The translations under genes were made by a program, and so were the position numbers. This document shows, piece by piece, positions 36,971 through 45,798 of a stretch of DNA of 48,554 bases. The stretch is from Acidobacteriota bacterium (lineage in GTDB: Bacteria > Acidobacteriota > Terriglobia > Bryobacterales > UBA6623): contig JAQCLD010000003.1 in the NCBI GenBank assembly GCA_027592785.1, positions 64,096 to 112,649 of the forward strand, in the 5' to 3' direction. Position 1 is the stretch's first letter. Every line of letters begins with the position of its first letter. Below the pieces are notes generated by a model that worked only from the letters and a program-made list of their open reading frames with translations, was not told the origin of the DNA and searched no databases.

Positions 36971-37252
36971 TTGGAATACGTTCTCGCTCAAGTCAGGCCG
37001 GTTTTAGAGTGGCGCAAGGAAGATATCCTGGGCCGCACTTTTGTGGCTGCAATTCTCTACTGCGGCATCGTTTTCAACCCCTGCGAGGGCTTCATGGCCG
37101 CGGTGTGGTGGTTGGCGATCTGCCTGGGCTGCGCCGCGCTCTGCTGGCTCCGAAGCTACCGCTTCCTGGGGTTTCTGTGCGCCTACATGATCCTGCCCGT
37201 ATTCGCCGGCACGGGCTACGGATTCTTCCGCGCGCTTGGCCTGGCCCCCTAG
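36971..37252 (+). CDS. small hypothetical membrane protein
   Basis: A 93-residue frame with three hydrophobic stretches (about residues 22-36, 41-60 and 66-83), so a likely small inner-membrane protein. The sequence begins MEYVLAQVRPVLEW and has Cys and aromatic residues in the membrane parts. TTG start at 36971 with a GGAGGA ribosome site a few bases upstream. No family recognised. It lies downstream of the argF promoter region and is oriented away from it. Followed by about 150 bp with no gene before the deacylase. Confidence 0.65.
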   Translation: MEYVLAQVRPVLEWRKEDILGRTFVAAILYCGIVFNPCEGFMAAVWWLAICLGCAALCWLRSYRFLGFLCAYMILPVFAGTGYGFFRALGLAP

Positions 37253-37401
37253 GCCTGCGTCAATCCGCCAATCAACCCTAACGCGTGGGCCGTTTCACGC
37301 ACGGTCGAGCGGTTAACAAAACTATTAGGCTCGGCATTCGTCGCCTCGCGCTCTTCGGCGCCCCTCGTGCAACGTACTTGGTCGGAAATAGGAGGTACGC
37401 C

Positions 37402-37884
37402 ATGCCACGCAGAAGAGTCCAAACGTTCCTTGATGAGAACAACGTGGAATACATGATCGTTGAGCATTCCCCGGCCTATGCGGCCATGGATGTCGCTACG
37501 GCGGCGCACATCGCCGACTGGGAGTTAGCCAAGACCGTCATGGTCCGGCTCGACGGGAAAATGGCGATGGCGGTTCTGCCCGCCTCCGAGAAGGTGGACT
37601 TGGACGCCATAGCCCAGGCAGCCGGCGCCAAATTGGCTTCGGCGGCGCTTGAAGACGAATTCAAGGACCTGTTCCCGGATTGCCAACTCGGCGCCATGCC
37701 TCCGTTCGGCAATCTCTATAACTTGCCGGTCTACGCGGATGTCAGCCTAGCGACGAACGACTTGATCGCGTTCAACGCCGGAACGCACCACACGGTTATC
37801 CGCATGCACTATGCGGACTTTGACCGTCTCGTGCACCCGAAGACGGGTCAGTTCAGGGTTGTGTCGGCGTCGGCCGCCTGCTGA
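37402..37884 (+). CDS. YbaK/prolyl-tRNA editing-type aminoacyl-tRNA deacylase
   Basis: A 160-residue protein of the YbaK/ProX superfamily, which removes wrongly attached amino acids from tRNA. It has the conserved ELAKTVMVRLDGKMAMAVLPA core with the Lys typical of the active site and a C-terminal MPPFGNLYNLPVYAD-type loop (GAMPPFGNLYNLPVYAD), followed by DLIAFNAGTHHTVIRM. ATG at 37402 with GGAGG at 37391-37395, 6 nt spacing. The longer frame upstream is not used. Its 3' end overlaps the convergent phosphodiesterase by 32 nt. Which tRNA it acts on is unknown. Confidence 0.85.
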   Translation: MPRRRVQTFLDENNVEYMIVEHSPAYAAMDVATAAHIADWELAKTVMVRLDGKMAMAVLPASEKVDLDAIAQAAGAKLASAALEDEFKDLFPDCQLGAMPPFGNLYNLPVYADVSLATNDLIAFNAGTHHTVIRMHYADFDRLVHPKTGQFRVVSASAAC

Positions 37885-39409
37885 GTTCGCGGCGTCGAGC
37901 GATGGCCGCCGCAGCAACTCCGGTTACTGCGACGGCCAGATTGTGCAGCAAATCCATATAAGCCATGAACGCCTGGCTGAGGTCCAGCATCAATCGCTCC
38001 ATAATCAGCCCGGAGTCGTACCAAACCCATGCAACGCGCAGTCCGAAAATGCTCGTTACGATAATCGCCGTCGCCAACCGGTCAGCCTTGAGCAGTCGCG
38101 TCGCAAGCAAGAATGCGATAGCGGCAGCGGCGGAATTCCGCAGGAAGAACCAGTTGAGGTACTCCTCTCTCACGATGTCGCTGAGCGAATAGCCCAAGCC
38201 GAAGGCCCAGTAGAGCGTGAAGTAGACGGCGAGGTGGACAAGAACTGCTCCGCCTAATTTCTTAACTGCGCGCCCGGCCTGCCACAGGCAGCCGATGATG
38301 AGCGCCGCGAACCAAGCCGCCGCCAACAGGCTGAGCGGCGCCCTGGATCGTCGGCCATCGGCTTGGAGTTGATCGCGGTCCGGCATGCCATTGGCAAGCG
38401 CCATCCGCTGCTCGCTTGCGTGAGCCTCAAGCGTGGCCTTGTCCTGATCGGTGAGGTCCAACACTTGCGCCAGGATGCCGCCCTGATTGTTCGCGGGTAT
38501 CGGCAGGCCCAGCAACGCGCTGATCGTCGGCGCGAGGTCGAAATGCCGCGCCGTCCACCCGTGCCGACGGGCAATCGCCCTCCCTACAAAAATCAGCGGA
38601 GTCCTCACCACCTCCGGCTCTTTGCCGCCATGTCCGCCTTGGCCCCGCCGTTGGATGTGGCCGTGGTCCGCTACCACGACAAACGTTGTGTCGTCCCGGC
38701 CCAACGCCTGCACCAGCGAGCCCAGACAAGTGTCCACCGCAGCAACCACTTGCAGATACTGAGGCGACTCACCGCCAAAGTCATGCGCAGCCTCATCCGT
38801 CGCGGTCAGGCCGACCACGATTAGGCCGCTCTCAACATCGCCGAGAACCGGCATCATCTCGAGGCAAATCTGCTGCTGCCACCCCGCGAGCCTCTCCGCG
38901 TCGGGAGAAGGTCCTAGCTCTTTTTCGAAAGCATGAACACGACCCGAGTCCAAGCTGTCTCCGAACGCTCGTTGCCAAAAATAGCTGCCGTAAACCGTGA
39001 CAGGTAAACCCTGCTGCTTCGCCAACGAGAAAATGGAATCAACCGGCGGTGGGCTATACCGTCCGTTATTGGTGACTCCGTGAACCTCGGGAGTCGCCCC
39101 AGTAGCGAGCGTGGCTCGTCCTGGATTCGAAAGCGACGGCAGTTCGGCAATCGCAACGCCCGACGAACCCCTCGACGCCAGGGCTTGCAGTTGCGGCATG
39201 CCCGCCGCCGCATCGACGCGAACCCCATCAAGAACGACCAAGACAAGACGAGAAGTTAACGGCGGTCCAGTAGGAAGATCAGCGTGGATCGCGTAGCCGC
39301 TTTGGTAGCGGGTGACGCTATTCCAGGCTAGTTGGGCTAAAACGGCGCCGCCAACGCCCAGCAGCAGCAAGTAACAGGCTGCTGCAAGATTCGCGCGGCG
39401 GTTAATCAC
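37853..39409 (-). CDS. membrane-anchored phosphodiesterase/phosphotransferase (alkaline phosphatase superfamily)
   Basis: A 518-residue protein. It has an N-terminal membrane helix (about 7-27), then an alkaline-phosphatase-superfamily domain with LVVLDGVRVD (metal Asp), PSLSNPGRATLATGATPEVHGV where the nucleophile loop should lie, DEAAHDFGG and VVADHGHI, with metal-binding His and Asp. The C-terminal third (about 350-500) has five or six hydrophobic segments. The pattern recalls GPI-ethanolamine-phosphate-transferase-like or nucleotide pyrophosphatase-like enzymes. GTG start, 15 nt downstream of glmS on the same strand, so it is third in a purS-glmS operon. The substrate is unknown. Confidence 0.8.
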   Translation of the reverse strand: MINRRANLAAACYLLLLGVGGAVLAQLAWNSVTRYQSGYAIHADLPTGPPLTSRLVLVVLDGVRVDAAAGMPQLQALASRGSSGVAIAELPSLSNPGRATLATGATPEVHGVTNNGRYSPPPVDSIFSLAKQQGLPVTVYGSYFWQRAFGDSLDSGRVHAFEKELGPSPDAERLAGWQQQICLEMMPVLGDVESGLIVVGLTATDEAAHDFGGESPQYLQVVAAVDTCLGSLVQALGRDDTTFVVVADHGHIQRRGQGGHGGKEPEVVRTPLIFVGRAIARRHGWTARHFDLAPTISALLGLPIPANNQGGILAQVLDLTDQDKATLEAHASEQRMALANGMPDRDQLQADGRRSRAPLSLLAAAWFAALIIGCLWQAGRAVKKLGGAVLVHLAVYFTLYWAFGLGYSLSDIVREEYLNWFFLRNSAAAAIAFLLATRLLKADRLATAIIVTSIFGLRVAWVWYDSGLIMERLMLDLSQAFMAYMDLLHNLAVAVTGVAAAAIARRRELSRRPTPTQP

Positions 39410-39424
39410 TCACGAATTCTATCG

Positions 39425-41287
39425 CTACTCGACCGTAACGCTCTTGGCGAGATTCCGCGGCTGATCCACATCGCAACCGCGGACGACGGCGATGTAGTAG
39501 GCCAACAACTGCAGCGGAACGATCTCGATCATCGGCAACAAGAGTTCGTGCGTGGCCGGAACTTCGATGATGTCCTCGACCATTTCGCGGAGCTGTTCAT
39601 CGCCGCGATTGGCGATAGCGATCACCCGGCCGCGACGCGCCTGGACTTCCTGAATATTCGAAACCGTCTTTTCATAACGGGTTCGGCTCAGCGCGTCTTC
39701 GGGGTCATAGGTCGCGATGACCACCACGGGCAGTTCTTCATCGATCAACGCGTTGGGACCGTGCTTCATCTCGCCCGCCGGATAGCCTTCGGCGTGGATG
39801 TAGGAAATTTCTTTCAGTTTGAGCGCGCCTTCCAGCGCGATCGGGTAATGGATGCCGCGCCCCAGGAACAGGAAGTCGCTGGCCTTGTGATACTTCTGCG
39901 CCAATGCCTCGCACTCCGGCGCGGTGCGCAAAGCCTCTTCAATCTCGTTCGGCACAACAAAAAGCTGGCCGACTAGCTTGCGAGCCGCCGCCTCATCGAG
40001 ACGCCCCCTCACTTGGCCCATATACATCGCGAGCGTGAACAGCGCCGCCAACTGAGAAGTGAACGCCTTCGTCGAAGCAACGCCGATCTCGGGACCCGCG
40101 TGCGTGTAAATCGTGCCCTTCGTTTCGCGCGTGATCATGGCCCCGATCACATTGCAAATCGCGATCGTCGGCGACCCCTTGGCAACCGCTTCGCGCTGGG
40201 CAGCCAGCGTGTCCGCGGTCTCCCCCGACTGCGTAATCACGATCGTCAATACCGAGTCGTCTAAAATCGGGTCGCGGTAGCGGAACTCGCTGCCGTAGTC
40301 GACTTCCACAGGTACGCGAGCGAACTTCTCGATCATGAACTTGCCAGCCAAAGCGGCATGCCATGAAGTGCCGCAAGCCGCGATGCGCACGCTGCGGAAT
40401 TCCTTCATCTCGTCAGGCGTTATGCCCAGGTTGTCGAGAAAGACTTCGCCCGTCTGGCGATTCACGCGACTGACCATCGTCTCGCGGACGGCGCGCGGCT
40501 GCTCATACATCTCCTTGAGCATGAAGTGCTTGTAGCCGCCCTTCTCCGCCATCACCGGATCCCAAGCGACGTGCTGAACCGGGCGCTCAATGGCCTGGCC
40601 CTGGAAGTTCGTCAACCGAACTCCATCAGCCGTCAAGACGGCCATATCTCCATCAGCGAGAAAAATGATGTCCCTCGTGTGGTGCAGGATCGCCGGCGTA
40701 TCGGATGCCACGAAGTATTCGTTTTGCCCGAGGCCGATGATCGCCGGCGGCCCTTGTCGCGCAACGACTATCTTGCCCGGGTCGCGGCGAGACACGGTCG
40801 CCAAGGAGAACACGCCATGGAGCCGCTCAATCGTCTCCATCAGCGCACTCTCTAGCGTGACGCCGCTGTTGCGGCTGTACTTGTCGAGCAGGTGCGCGAT
40901 GATCTCCGAGTCGGTATCGGTGACGAAGACGTACCCTTCGGTCTTCAGCTGCGCGCGCAGATCCAGGTAGTTCTCAATGATTCCGTTGTGGACGACGACG
41001 ATGTCGCCTGAGGCGTCGCGGTGGGGATGTGCGTTTTCTTTGGTCGGCTGGCCGTGAGTGGCCCAGCGAGTATGGCCGATGCCGCATTTGCCTTCAACGG
41101 GCTCAAGGCGGATCGCTTCTTCCAACATGCGCAGTTTGCCTGCGGCCCTGCGGACTGCGTACCCAGATCCGTTGTTGCCTACTGCAATGCCGGCGGAATC
41201 GTAGCCTCGATACTCAAGACGGCGCAGGCCGTCAATGATGATGGGGGTGGCTTCAAGAGGCCCGATATATCCGACGATTCCGCACAT
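39425..41287 (-). CDS. glmS: glutamine-fructose-6-phosphate aminotransferase
   Basis: Makes glucosamine-6-phosphate for cell-wall and lipid A precursors. The class II glutaminase domain starts MCGIVGYIG with catalytic Cys2, followed by LRRLEYRGYDSAG and GHTRWATHG. Two SIS isomerase domains have SCGTSWHA-like (ACGTSWHAALAGKF), TQSGETADTLA and TQSGETADT. The end, DQPRNLAKSVTVE, is diagnostic. 620 residues. An SD-like GAGGA lies upstream. It begins 12 nt after purS. No glmS ribozyme structure is seen before it. Confidence 0.98.
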   Translation of the reverse strand: MCGIVGYIGPLEATPIIIDGLRRLEYRGYDSAGIAVGNNGSGYAVRRAAGKLRMLEEAIRLEPVEGKCGIGHTRWATHGQPTKENAHPHRDASGDIVVVHNGIIENYLDLRAQLKTEGYVFVTDTDSEIIAHLLDKYSRNSGVTLESALMETIERLHGVFSLATVSRRDPGKIVVARQGPPAIIGLGQNEYFVASDTPAILHHTRDIIFLADGDMAVLTADGVRLTNFQGQAIERPVQHVAWDPVMAEKGGYKHFMLKEMYEQPRAVRETMVSRVNRQTGEVFLDNLGITPDEMKEFRSVRIAACGTSWHAALAGKFMIEKFARVPVEVDYGSEFRYRDPILDDSVLTIVITQSGETADTLAAQREAVAKGSPTIAICNVIGAMITRETKGTIYTHAGPEIGVASTKAFTSQLAALFTLAMYMGQVRGRLDEAAARKLVGQLFVVPNEIEEALRTAPECEALAQKYHKASDFLFLGRGIHYPIALEGALKLKEISYIHAEGYPAGEMKHGPNALIDEELPVVVIATYDPEDALSRTRYEKTVSNIQEVQARRGRVIAIANRGDEQLREMVEDIIEVPATHELLLPMIEIVPLQLLAYYIAVVRGCDVDQPRNLAKSVTVE

Positions 41288-41299
41288 AAGCTGCCGTCC

Positions 41300-41545
41300 T
41301 CATTCCTGAAACTCGACAGTGAACTCCTCGATTACGGGATTCGCCAGGACGTCGTGTGCAAACTTCTGCGCCTCGGCCTCAGCCTCGGTCGCGTCCGTTC
41401 CCTGCTCGAACTCAATCTCGAAGAATTTTCCTTGTCGAACGTCCTGAACCCTGGTGTAGCCGAAATTGTTCAGCGCGGAACGAATCGTACGGCCTTGGGG
41501 GTCGAGTACTGTTTTTTTGAGTGTAACGTGGACAACTGCGCGCAT
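41300..41545 (-). CDS. purS: phosphoribosylformylglycinamidine synthase, PurS subunit
   Basis: Small non-catalytic subunit that joins PurL and PurQ in the fourth step of purine synthesis. 81 residues with VVHVTLKKTVLDPQGRTIRSAL, GYTRVQDVRQGKFFEIEF and the closing NPVIEEFTVEF. The usual partners purQ and purL are not next to it. glmS follows after 12 nt instead. ATG at 41545 is 6 nt after TACAAT and has no ribosome site, suggesting a leaderless mRNA. Confidence 0.95.
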   Translation of the reverse strand: MRAVVHVTLKKTVLDPQGRTIRSALNNFGYTRVQDVRQGKFFEIEFEQGTDATEAEAEAQKFAHDVLANPVIEEFTVEFQE

Positions 41546-41551
41546 AAGTCG

Positions 41552-41557
41552 ATTGTA
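41552..41557 (-). promoter_or_regulatory. -10 box (TACAAT), 6 nt before purS ATG
   Basis: TACAAT on the minus strand, then exactly 6 nt, then ATG. Fits a leaderless mRNA start. No Shine-Dalgarno sequence. Confidence 0.45.
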
Positions 41558-41600
41558 TTCCTTAGGGTTGGGGCTCCGAGATACGTAGGGAAAATGTCAG

Positions 41601-42383
41601 CTACTGGACGATAAACCAGCCATTGAGCAAGTCGGGCTTGTTGTAGGGAAGGTCCAAATCCTCCTCACCCCAGGCTAAGACGCGCCTTCCAGAATGAGTC
41701 ACCACCGCGTGTGCCGCGGCTGTATCCCACTCCATTGTTGGCCCTAGGCGCGGATAGATATCCGCTTTGCCTTCCGCCACGGTGCAGAGCTTCAGGGAAC
41801 TTCCCATGGCGATGAACTCCACTTCGCCGTAGTCTTGCTTCATCCCTTCGATGAACGCTTCCATCTCCGGCGTGGAATGCGAGCGGCTGCCGACCACCAC
41901 AACCTTTTCCTTCGACGGGTTTGCAGGCGGCGCAAGCCGCATCGCGGCGCCTCCGCCTTCGGTTTTGAACGAACCGTCCTTCGATCCGAAGTACATCCAG
42001 TCCAGGTCGGGAGTGTAGACCACACCCGCAACCGGCCTGCCGTTTTCCATCAGGGCGATATTGACCGTGAACTGACCGTTCCTTTTGACGAATTCCTTCG
42101 TGCCGTCGAGCGGGTCGACGAGGAAGTAGAGGTTCCAGTCTCTGCGCACTTCGTAGGGAGCGTTGTCGCCGCTTTCTTCCGAGAGCACCGGGACATCCGG
42201 ATAACGCTCTCCAAGGCGGCTCAGGATAATTCGATGAGAGCGCAGGTCGGCCTCCGTCAAAGGCGAAGAATCCTCCTTGTGCTCAACCTCGAACTCGGTT
42301 CGATAGACGTCAAGTATTGCCGCCCCGGCCTCGCGGGCGGTGGCGATGAGAAAGTCAATATCGAGTTCATCCGCGGACTTCAT
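41601..42383 (-). CDS. cysQ: 3'(2'),5'-bisphosphate nucleotidase
   Basis: Removes the 3'-phosphate from PAP made in sulfate assimilation. Member of the inositol monophosphatase superfamily: SEES (68-71), the metal motif LVDPLDGTKEF (Asp90, Asp93) and WDTAAAHAVVTHSGR near the end. DGTKEF is the CysQ form of the motif. 260 residues. The ATG at 42383 has GATAAT about 8 nt upstream and no ribosome site. Separated from purS by 55 nt on the same strand. Confidence 0.92.
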   Translation of the reverse strand: MKSADELDIDFLIATAREAGAAILDVYRTEFEVEHKEDSSPLTEADLRSHRIILSRLGERYPDVPVLSEESGDNAPYEVRRDWNLYFLVDPLDGTKEFVKRNGQFTVNIALMENGRPVAGVVYTPDLDWMYFGSKDGSFKTEGGGAAMRLAPPANPSKEKVVVVGSRSHSTPEMEAFIEGMKQDYGEVEFIAMGSSLKLCTVAEGKADIYPRLGPTMEWDTAAAHAVVTHSGRRVLAWGEEDLDLPYNKPDLLNGWFIVQ

Positions 42384-42422
42384 CTGCTTTGATTATCCCT
42401 CGATAGCCCCGGAATCCCTTGC

Positions 42423-42428
42423 TAGACT
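42423..42428 (+). promoter_or_regulatory. -10 box (TAGACT), 6 nt before the GTG at 42435
   Basis: TAGACT followed by 6 nt then GTG, without a ribosome site. One of the apparent leaderless set. Confidence 0.4.
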
Positions 42429-42434
42429 CAGCTT

Positions 42435-43334
42435 GTGCGAGGATTTCTGCAACTGATCCTGATCGCGACCGCGCTGACTTCAATTGCCTGGGCGCAGGCA
42501 GAGCGCGTCGTCCTGACTCAGGATGACTTGCTGCGGATGGCTGACACCGGCTTGCCGGTTTCGCTAATCTTCAAAGTCATCGAATCGGCCGATGAAGTCC
42601 CTGTGCTCCAGCCGCGGGACATCACCGATCTCGCCAGCAAAGGCGTGCCGGTCGAGGCTCTGGAGGCGGTCGTGGCTCGTAAGGGCCGCGCAGCGCCTAG
42701 TGAACAAGCCGCCGCCCCAACTTCCGCCAACCGCCGCGTCAACATTACCGCCACCCTCGATGAACGCCGCGGGTTGCTGGGAGTGCTCCAAAAGGACTCG
42801 GCCGCCTTCGCAGTCTACTGGGGAGCGGCTGCGCTCAACGCCGAGGGGTCGGTGCTGCCCATCGAATCTTGCGCCAAACAGCCTGCCTGCTGGTGCGTTT
42901 CGGCAACCGGCGAGAAAACTTGCGCGGCCGAAAATGAGCCGGCATGGCAACAACGCTTCTCGTGCTTTCAGGCGGCGGACATGGCTCCCGGCGATACGAT
43001 GACCGTATTCTCCCTGGACGCCCCGCAGGGGACCACCGAGCTGCGGTTCTATCCGTTCTACATGGTTCAGGAAAAGGGCGGCGACGTCAGGTTGGCGTCA
43101 TGGGACTCCGCCGGCAGTTCCGCCTACGTCAGCGTCGAGCCCAGGGGATCGGAATCCTACACCGCGGAGGCCGGCATCTCGCTGACGGTTGGAAGGAACG
43201 CCAAGACCGACCTGACCTTGCCGGTGAAGCGCTTTGACGCCGACGGCGAGCGACCTGGCATCAGCGGTAGAATCTCCTTGCAGACGCTGACTATGTCGAC
43301 AACACCGCTTCCCCAATCCTGCGTCGTCGAGTAA
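42435..43334 (+). CDS. exported protein of unknown function
   Basis: A 299-residue protein with an N-terminal signal peptide (LQLILIATALTSIAWA) and predicted cleavage after AWA, so it is exported. The mature part begins AERVVLTQDDLLRMADTGLPVSLIFKVIESADE and LQPRDITDLASKGVPVEALEAV in outline. This reads as two copies of a short helical motif with LxxxGxP. The second half is beta-rich and has a Cys cluster, CAKQPACWCVSATGEKTC (about 154-171). I do not recognise a family. GTG start without a ribosome site. Convergent with the TPR gene. Confidence 0.7.
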   Translation: MRGFLQLILIATALTSIAWAQAERVVLTQDDLLRMADTGLPVSLIFKVIESADEVPVLQPRDITDLASKGVPVEALEAVVARKGRAAPSEQAAAPTSANRRVNITATLDERRGLLGVLQKDSAAFAVYWGAAALNAEGSVLPIESCAKQPACWCVSATGEKTCAAENEPAWQQRFSCFQAADMAPGDTMTVFSLDAPQGTTELRFYPFYMVQEKGGDVRLASWDSAGSSAYVSVEPRGSESYTAEAGISLTVGRNAKTDLTLPVKRFDADGERPGISGRISLQTLTMSTTPLPQSCVVE

Positions 43335-43345
43335 CACGCCGCCGC

Positions 43346-44095
43346 TTAGGCAGGCAGCGTTTTCAGCAACTTCTTCGCTTTCGCCACCCAGGGCCGCTCC
43401 TGCCTGCGCAGGTACCGTGGCAAGCCGGTTTGCTTCGACACGACTTCTTCTAATAGCTGCCTCGCTTCCGCTTTCTCGCCCTGTTCGGCCATGATCTTGC
43501 CAAGCCCGAAGTTCGCGGCAGAAACAGGATTGCGCTCAAGCACAGATCGGTAAACCACAGCGGCCTCGGCGGGACGAGCGAGCGCCTCGTACGACTCCGC
43601 GAGAGCTAACTGAGCGGCATGCATCTTGAAGTGCGGCTCGGACGTGACTATCGACGACAGGTCCGCGACCGCATCCTCTGTCTGCTGCAGGGCCATATAG
43701 GATCGCGCCCTTCCGTAACGGCTTTCGTGGTCGCCCGGATCCCGCTCCAATGCGTCAGCGTACAGCTCGATCGCTCGCGAGTGGTTGCCTTCCAGCGCGC
43801 AGATGGCCGCCAGCTGTCCAAGGGCTTCCTGCGAGGGACTCTCTTTGACCAGCTTCTCGTACCACTGCTTTCTCCTGCTCCGCTCCCACCGAGCGATAAC
43901 GGGAAGCTTCCACTGCATTCCCGGCATCACTTCCATAAAGAAGTAGATCGTGGCGCCTAGCGGTCCGAGAAAGAGAATGACAAAGAACCAATAGTACTCG
44001 GGCCTATTGCGGAAGAAGTGAATAAGCATCAGAACCTGGAAGAGGTTTCCGATGCTCCAAAGACTCCATCCTCCGGAAAAGGGGATTCCGAACAT
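43346..44095 (-). CDS. membrane-anchored TPR protein
   Basis: A 249-residue protein. Two N-terminal hydrophobic segments (about residues 10-26 and 35-56, the second with WFFVILFLGPLGATIYFFME) resemble the N-terminal part of PLDc_N-type membrane proteins. They are followed by four or five tetratricopeptide units (about 85-230), for example AAICALEGNHSRAIELYADALERDPGDHESRYG in outline and AAVVYRSVLERNPVSAANFGLGK. TPR arrays hold protein complexes together. The partner is unknown. ATG start. Confidence 0.78.
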   Translation of the reverse strand: MFGIPFSGGWSLWSIGNLFQVLMLIHFFRNRPEYYWFFVILFLGPLGATIYFFMEVMPGMQWKLPVIARWERSRRKQWYEKLVKESPSQEALGQLAAICALEGNHSRAIELYADALERDPGDHESRYGRARSYMALQQTEDAVADLSSIVTSEPHFKMHAAQLALAESYEALARPAEAAVVYRSVLERNPVSAANFGLGKIMAEQGEKAEARQLLEEVVSKQTGLPRYLRRQERPWVAKAKKLLKTLPA

Positions 44096-44186
44096 TAGGG
44101 CTGATTATGCCGCAACTAGAGCAACTCCTGCTCGCAGGGAGTCGCCGGTCTTATTAACGGGAAAACTACCGAGCCGACTGGCGCGG

Positions 44187-45740
44187 CTAGATGCGCACAG
44201 CTTCGCCGATCTTGGCTCGTGAGTGGCGACAGTACTCCGGTCGCGGCTCGGGAAAATCGGAACGATAGTGTGCGCCGCGACTCTCTTCGCGCGCTAATGC
44301 CGACTGGATAATCAGCGAGACCAGCAGGTTGATGTTGTCCGCCTCAAATCCTTGACGGTTATTGCGCATCACACCAGGAGGGAACAGCGGCGAAAGGCGT
44401 TCCAGCTCGTGTACGCCTTCATGCAGCGACTCGGCTGATCTCTCGATCCCCGCCCGGCGCCAAGCTAACCGCCTGAGATCAAAGACTGAGTTGGCGGGCA
44501 GCGGAGCCGGGTCGCCTCGATCGCCGATCGCTGCGCTCGCGACGGCGGAACCGGCAAACTCGCTCATCGCCGCTCCTGCACGGGCGCCGAAGACGAGTCC
44601 TTCCAGTAACGAGTTGCTGGCTAAACGATTGGCGCCATGGACCCCCGTGCAGGCTACTTCTCCCGCCGCGTAAAGTCTGGGGATTGTCGTCCTGCCCGCC
44701 AGGTCTGTATAAACACCGCCCATGGCGTAGTGCGCGGCCGGATTAACGGGCACGGGCTTCAAGGTAATGTCGATCCCATAAAGCAGGCAGGTCTCGTAGA
44801 TACGTGGAAAGCGCTTGGGAATCTTTTCCGCCTCGAGGTGCGTGAGGTCGAGATAGGCTGGCCCGGACTGCGTGCGGCGCAACTCGGCGACGATGGCGCG
44901 GGAGACGATGTCGCGGGGAGCCAGGTCGCCGCGCTCATCGTAGTTGTGCATGAACGGTTCCCCGGCGGCGTTGAGCAACCGGGCGCCCTCGCCGCGCAGC
45001 GCCTCAGAGAGCAAGAACCTTGGCGCGCCCTCTGTAAACAGGGCCGTCGGATGGAACTGCACCATTTCCAAGTCAGCCAGTTGCGCCCCGGCCCGATAAG
45101 CCATTGCCATTCCGTCGCCCGTCGCCACGTTCGGGTTCGTCGTCTCCCAATAGACGCATCCCAGGCCGCCCGTGGCCAGCAGCACCGCTTTGGCGTAAAT
45201 GGGGATCAGCCGGCGTTCCTTTTCGTCCCAGGCCACAACGCCGCAGACCTCTCCGTGCTCGTTGAGCAAGACGTCCACGACTGCGGAGAAGCTGCGGTAG
45301 CTGATGTTAGGGATCGAGCGCGTCGTGTGATAGAGGGTCCTGGCGATCTCTCGTCCGGTTGAGTCGCCGTGGCAGTGCAAAACGCGATTGCGGCTGTGTG
45401 CGCCCTCGCGCGTAAACGACAACTTGCCGCCGTCCTTGTCGAACTCGATGCCCCACTCGATCAGCTTCTCGATCTGGGTTGGCCCTTCCGCTACCAGCGC
45501 CCGAACCGCGTCGATGTCGCAGAGTCCCGCGCCGGCTTGGATCGTGTCTTGTTCATGAAGACTGACTTCGTCGTCGTCGCTCAGCGCCACGGCGATGCCG
45601 CCCTGCGCGTACTCCGAGGTCGATTCCGTCAGGAGATCTTTGGTTAAGACCAAAACGTCCCCGGCTGGCGCGGCCTCGATCGCCGCCCGCAAACCGGCGA
45701 CGCCCGCTCCGATAACTAGAAACTCCGTCTCGATGCTCAA
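44187..45740 (-). CDS. nadB: L-aspartate oxidase
   Basis: FAD enzyme that oxidises aspartate to iminoaspartate, the first step of NAD synthesis. It has the dinucleotide motif VIGAGVAGLRAAIEA near residue 8, TKDLLTESTSEYAQGGIAVAL, HCHGDSTGREI, MVQFHPTAL, MGGVYTDLAGRTTIP and GLYAAGEVACTGVHGANRLASNSLLEGLVFG in outline. The C-terminal helical domain ends RIGEAVRI-like. 517 residues. Starts with TTG at 45740, 6 nt after TACGAT, without a ribosome site. nadA and nadC are not in the window. Confidence 0.95.
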   Translation of the reverse strand: MSIETEFLVIGAGVAGLRAAIEAAPAGDVLVLTKDLLTESTSEYAQGGIAVALSDDDEVSLHEQDTIQAGAGLCDIDAVRALVAEGPTQIEKLIEWGIEFDKDGGKLSFTREGAHSRNRVLHCHGDSTGREIARTLYHTTRSIPNISYRSFSAVVDVLLNEHGEVCGVVAWDEKERRLIPIYAKAVLLATGGLGCVYWETTNPNVATGDGMAMAYRAGAQLADLEMVQFHPTALFTEGAPRFLLSEALRGEGARLLNAAGEPFMHNYDERGDLAPRDIVSRAIVAELRRTQSGPAYLDLTHLEAEKIPKRFPRIYETCLLYGIDITLKPVPVNPAAHYAMGGVYTDLAGRTTIPRLYAAGEVACTGVHGANRLASNSLLEGLVFGARAGAAMSEFAGSAVASAAIGDRGDPAPLPANSVFDLRRLAWRRAGIERSAESLHEGVHELERLSPLFPPGVMRNNRQGFEADNINLLVSLIIQSALAREESRGAHYRSDFPEPRPEYCRHSRAKIGEAVRI

Positions 45741-45746
45741 GGCCCC

Positions 45747-45791
45747 ATCGTACCGGAAGCATCGCGACGTCGTTCGCGGTCTCGCTATGCT
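45747..45791. promoter_or_regulatory. back-to-back -10 boxes of nadB and the DUF1015 gene
   Basis: TACGAT (minus strand, 45747-45752) is 6 nt before the nadB TTG, and TATGCT (45786-45791) is 7 nt before the ATG at 45799. Neither gene has a ribosome site, and the two starts are 58 nt apart. Confidence 0.4.
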
Positions 45792-45798
45792 GGTGCAG

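Noticed and set aside
41288-41299. glmS ribozyme before glmS
   Set aside because: Only 12 nt separate purS and glmS, too short for the ribozyme core.
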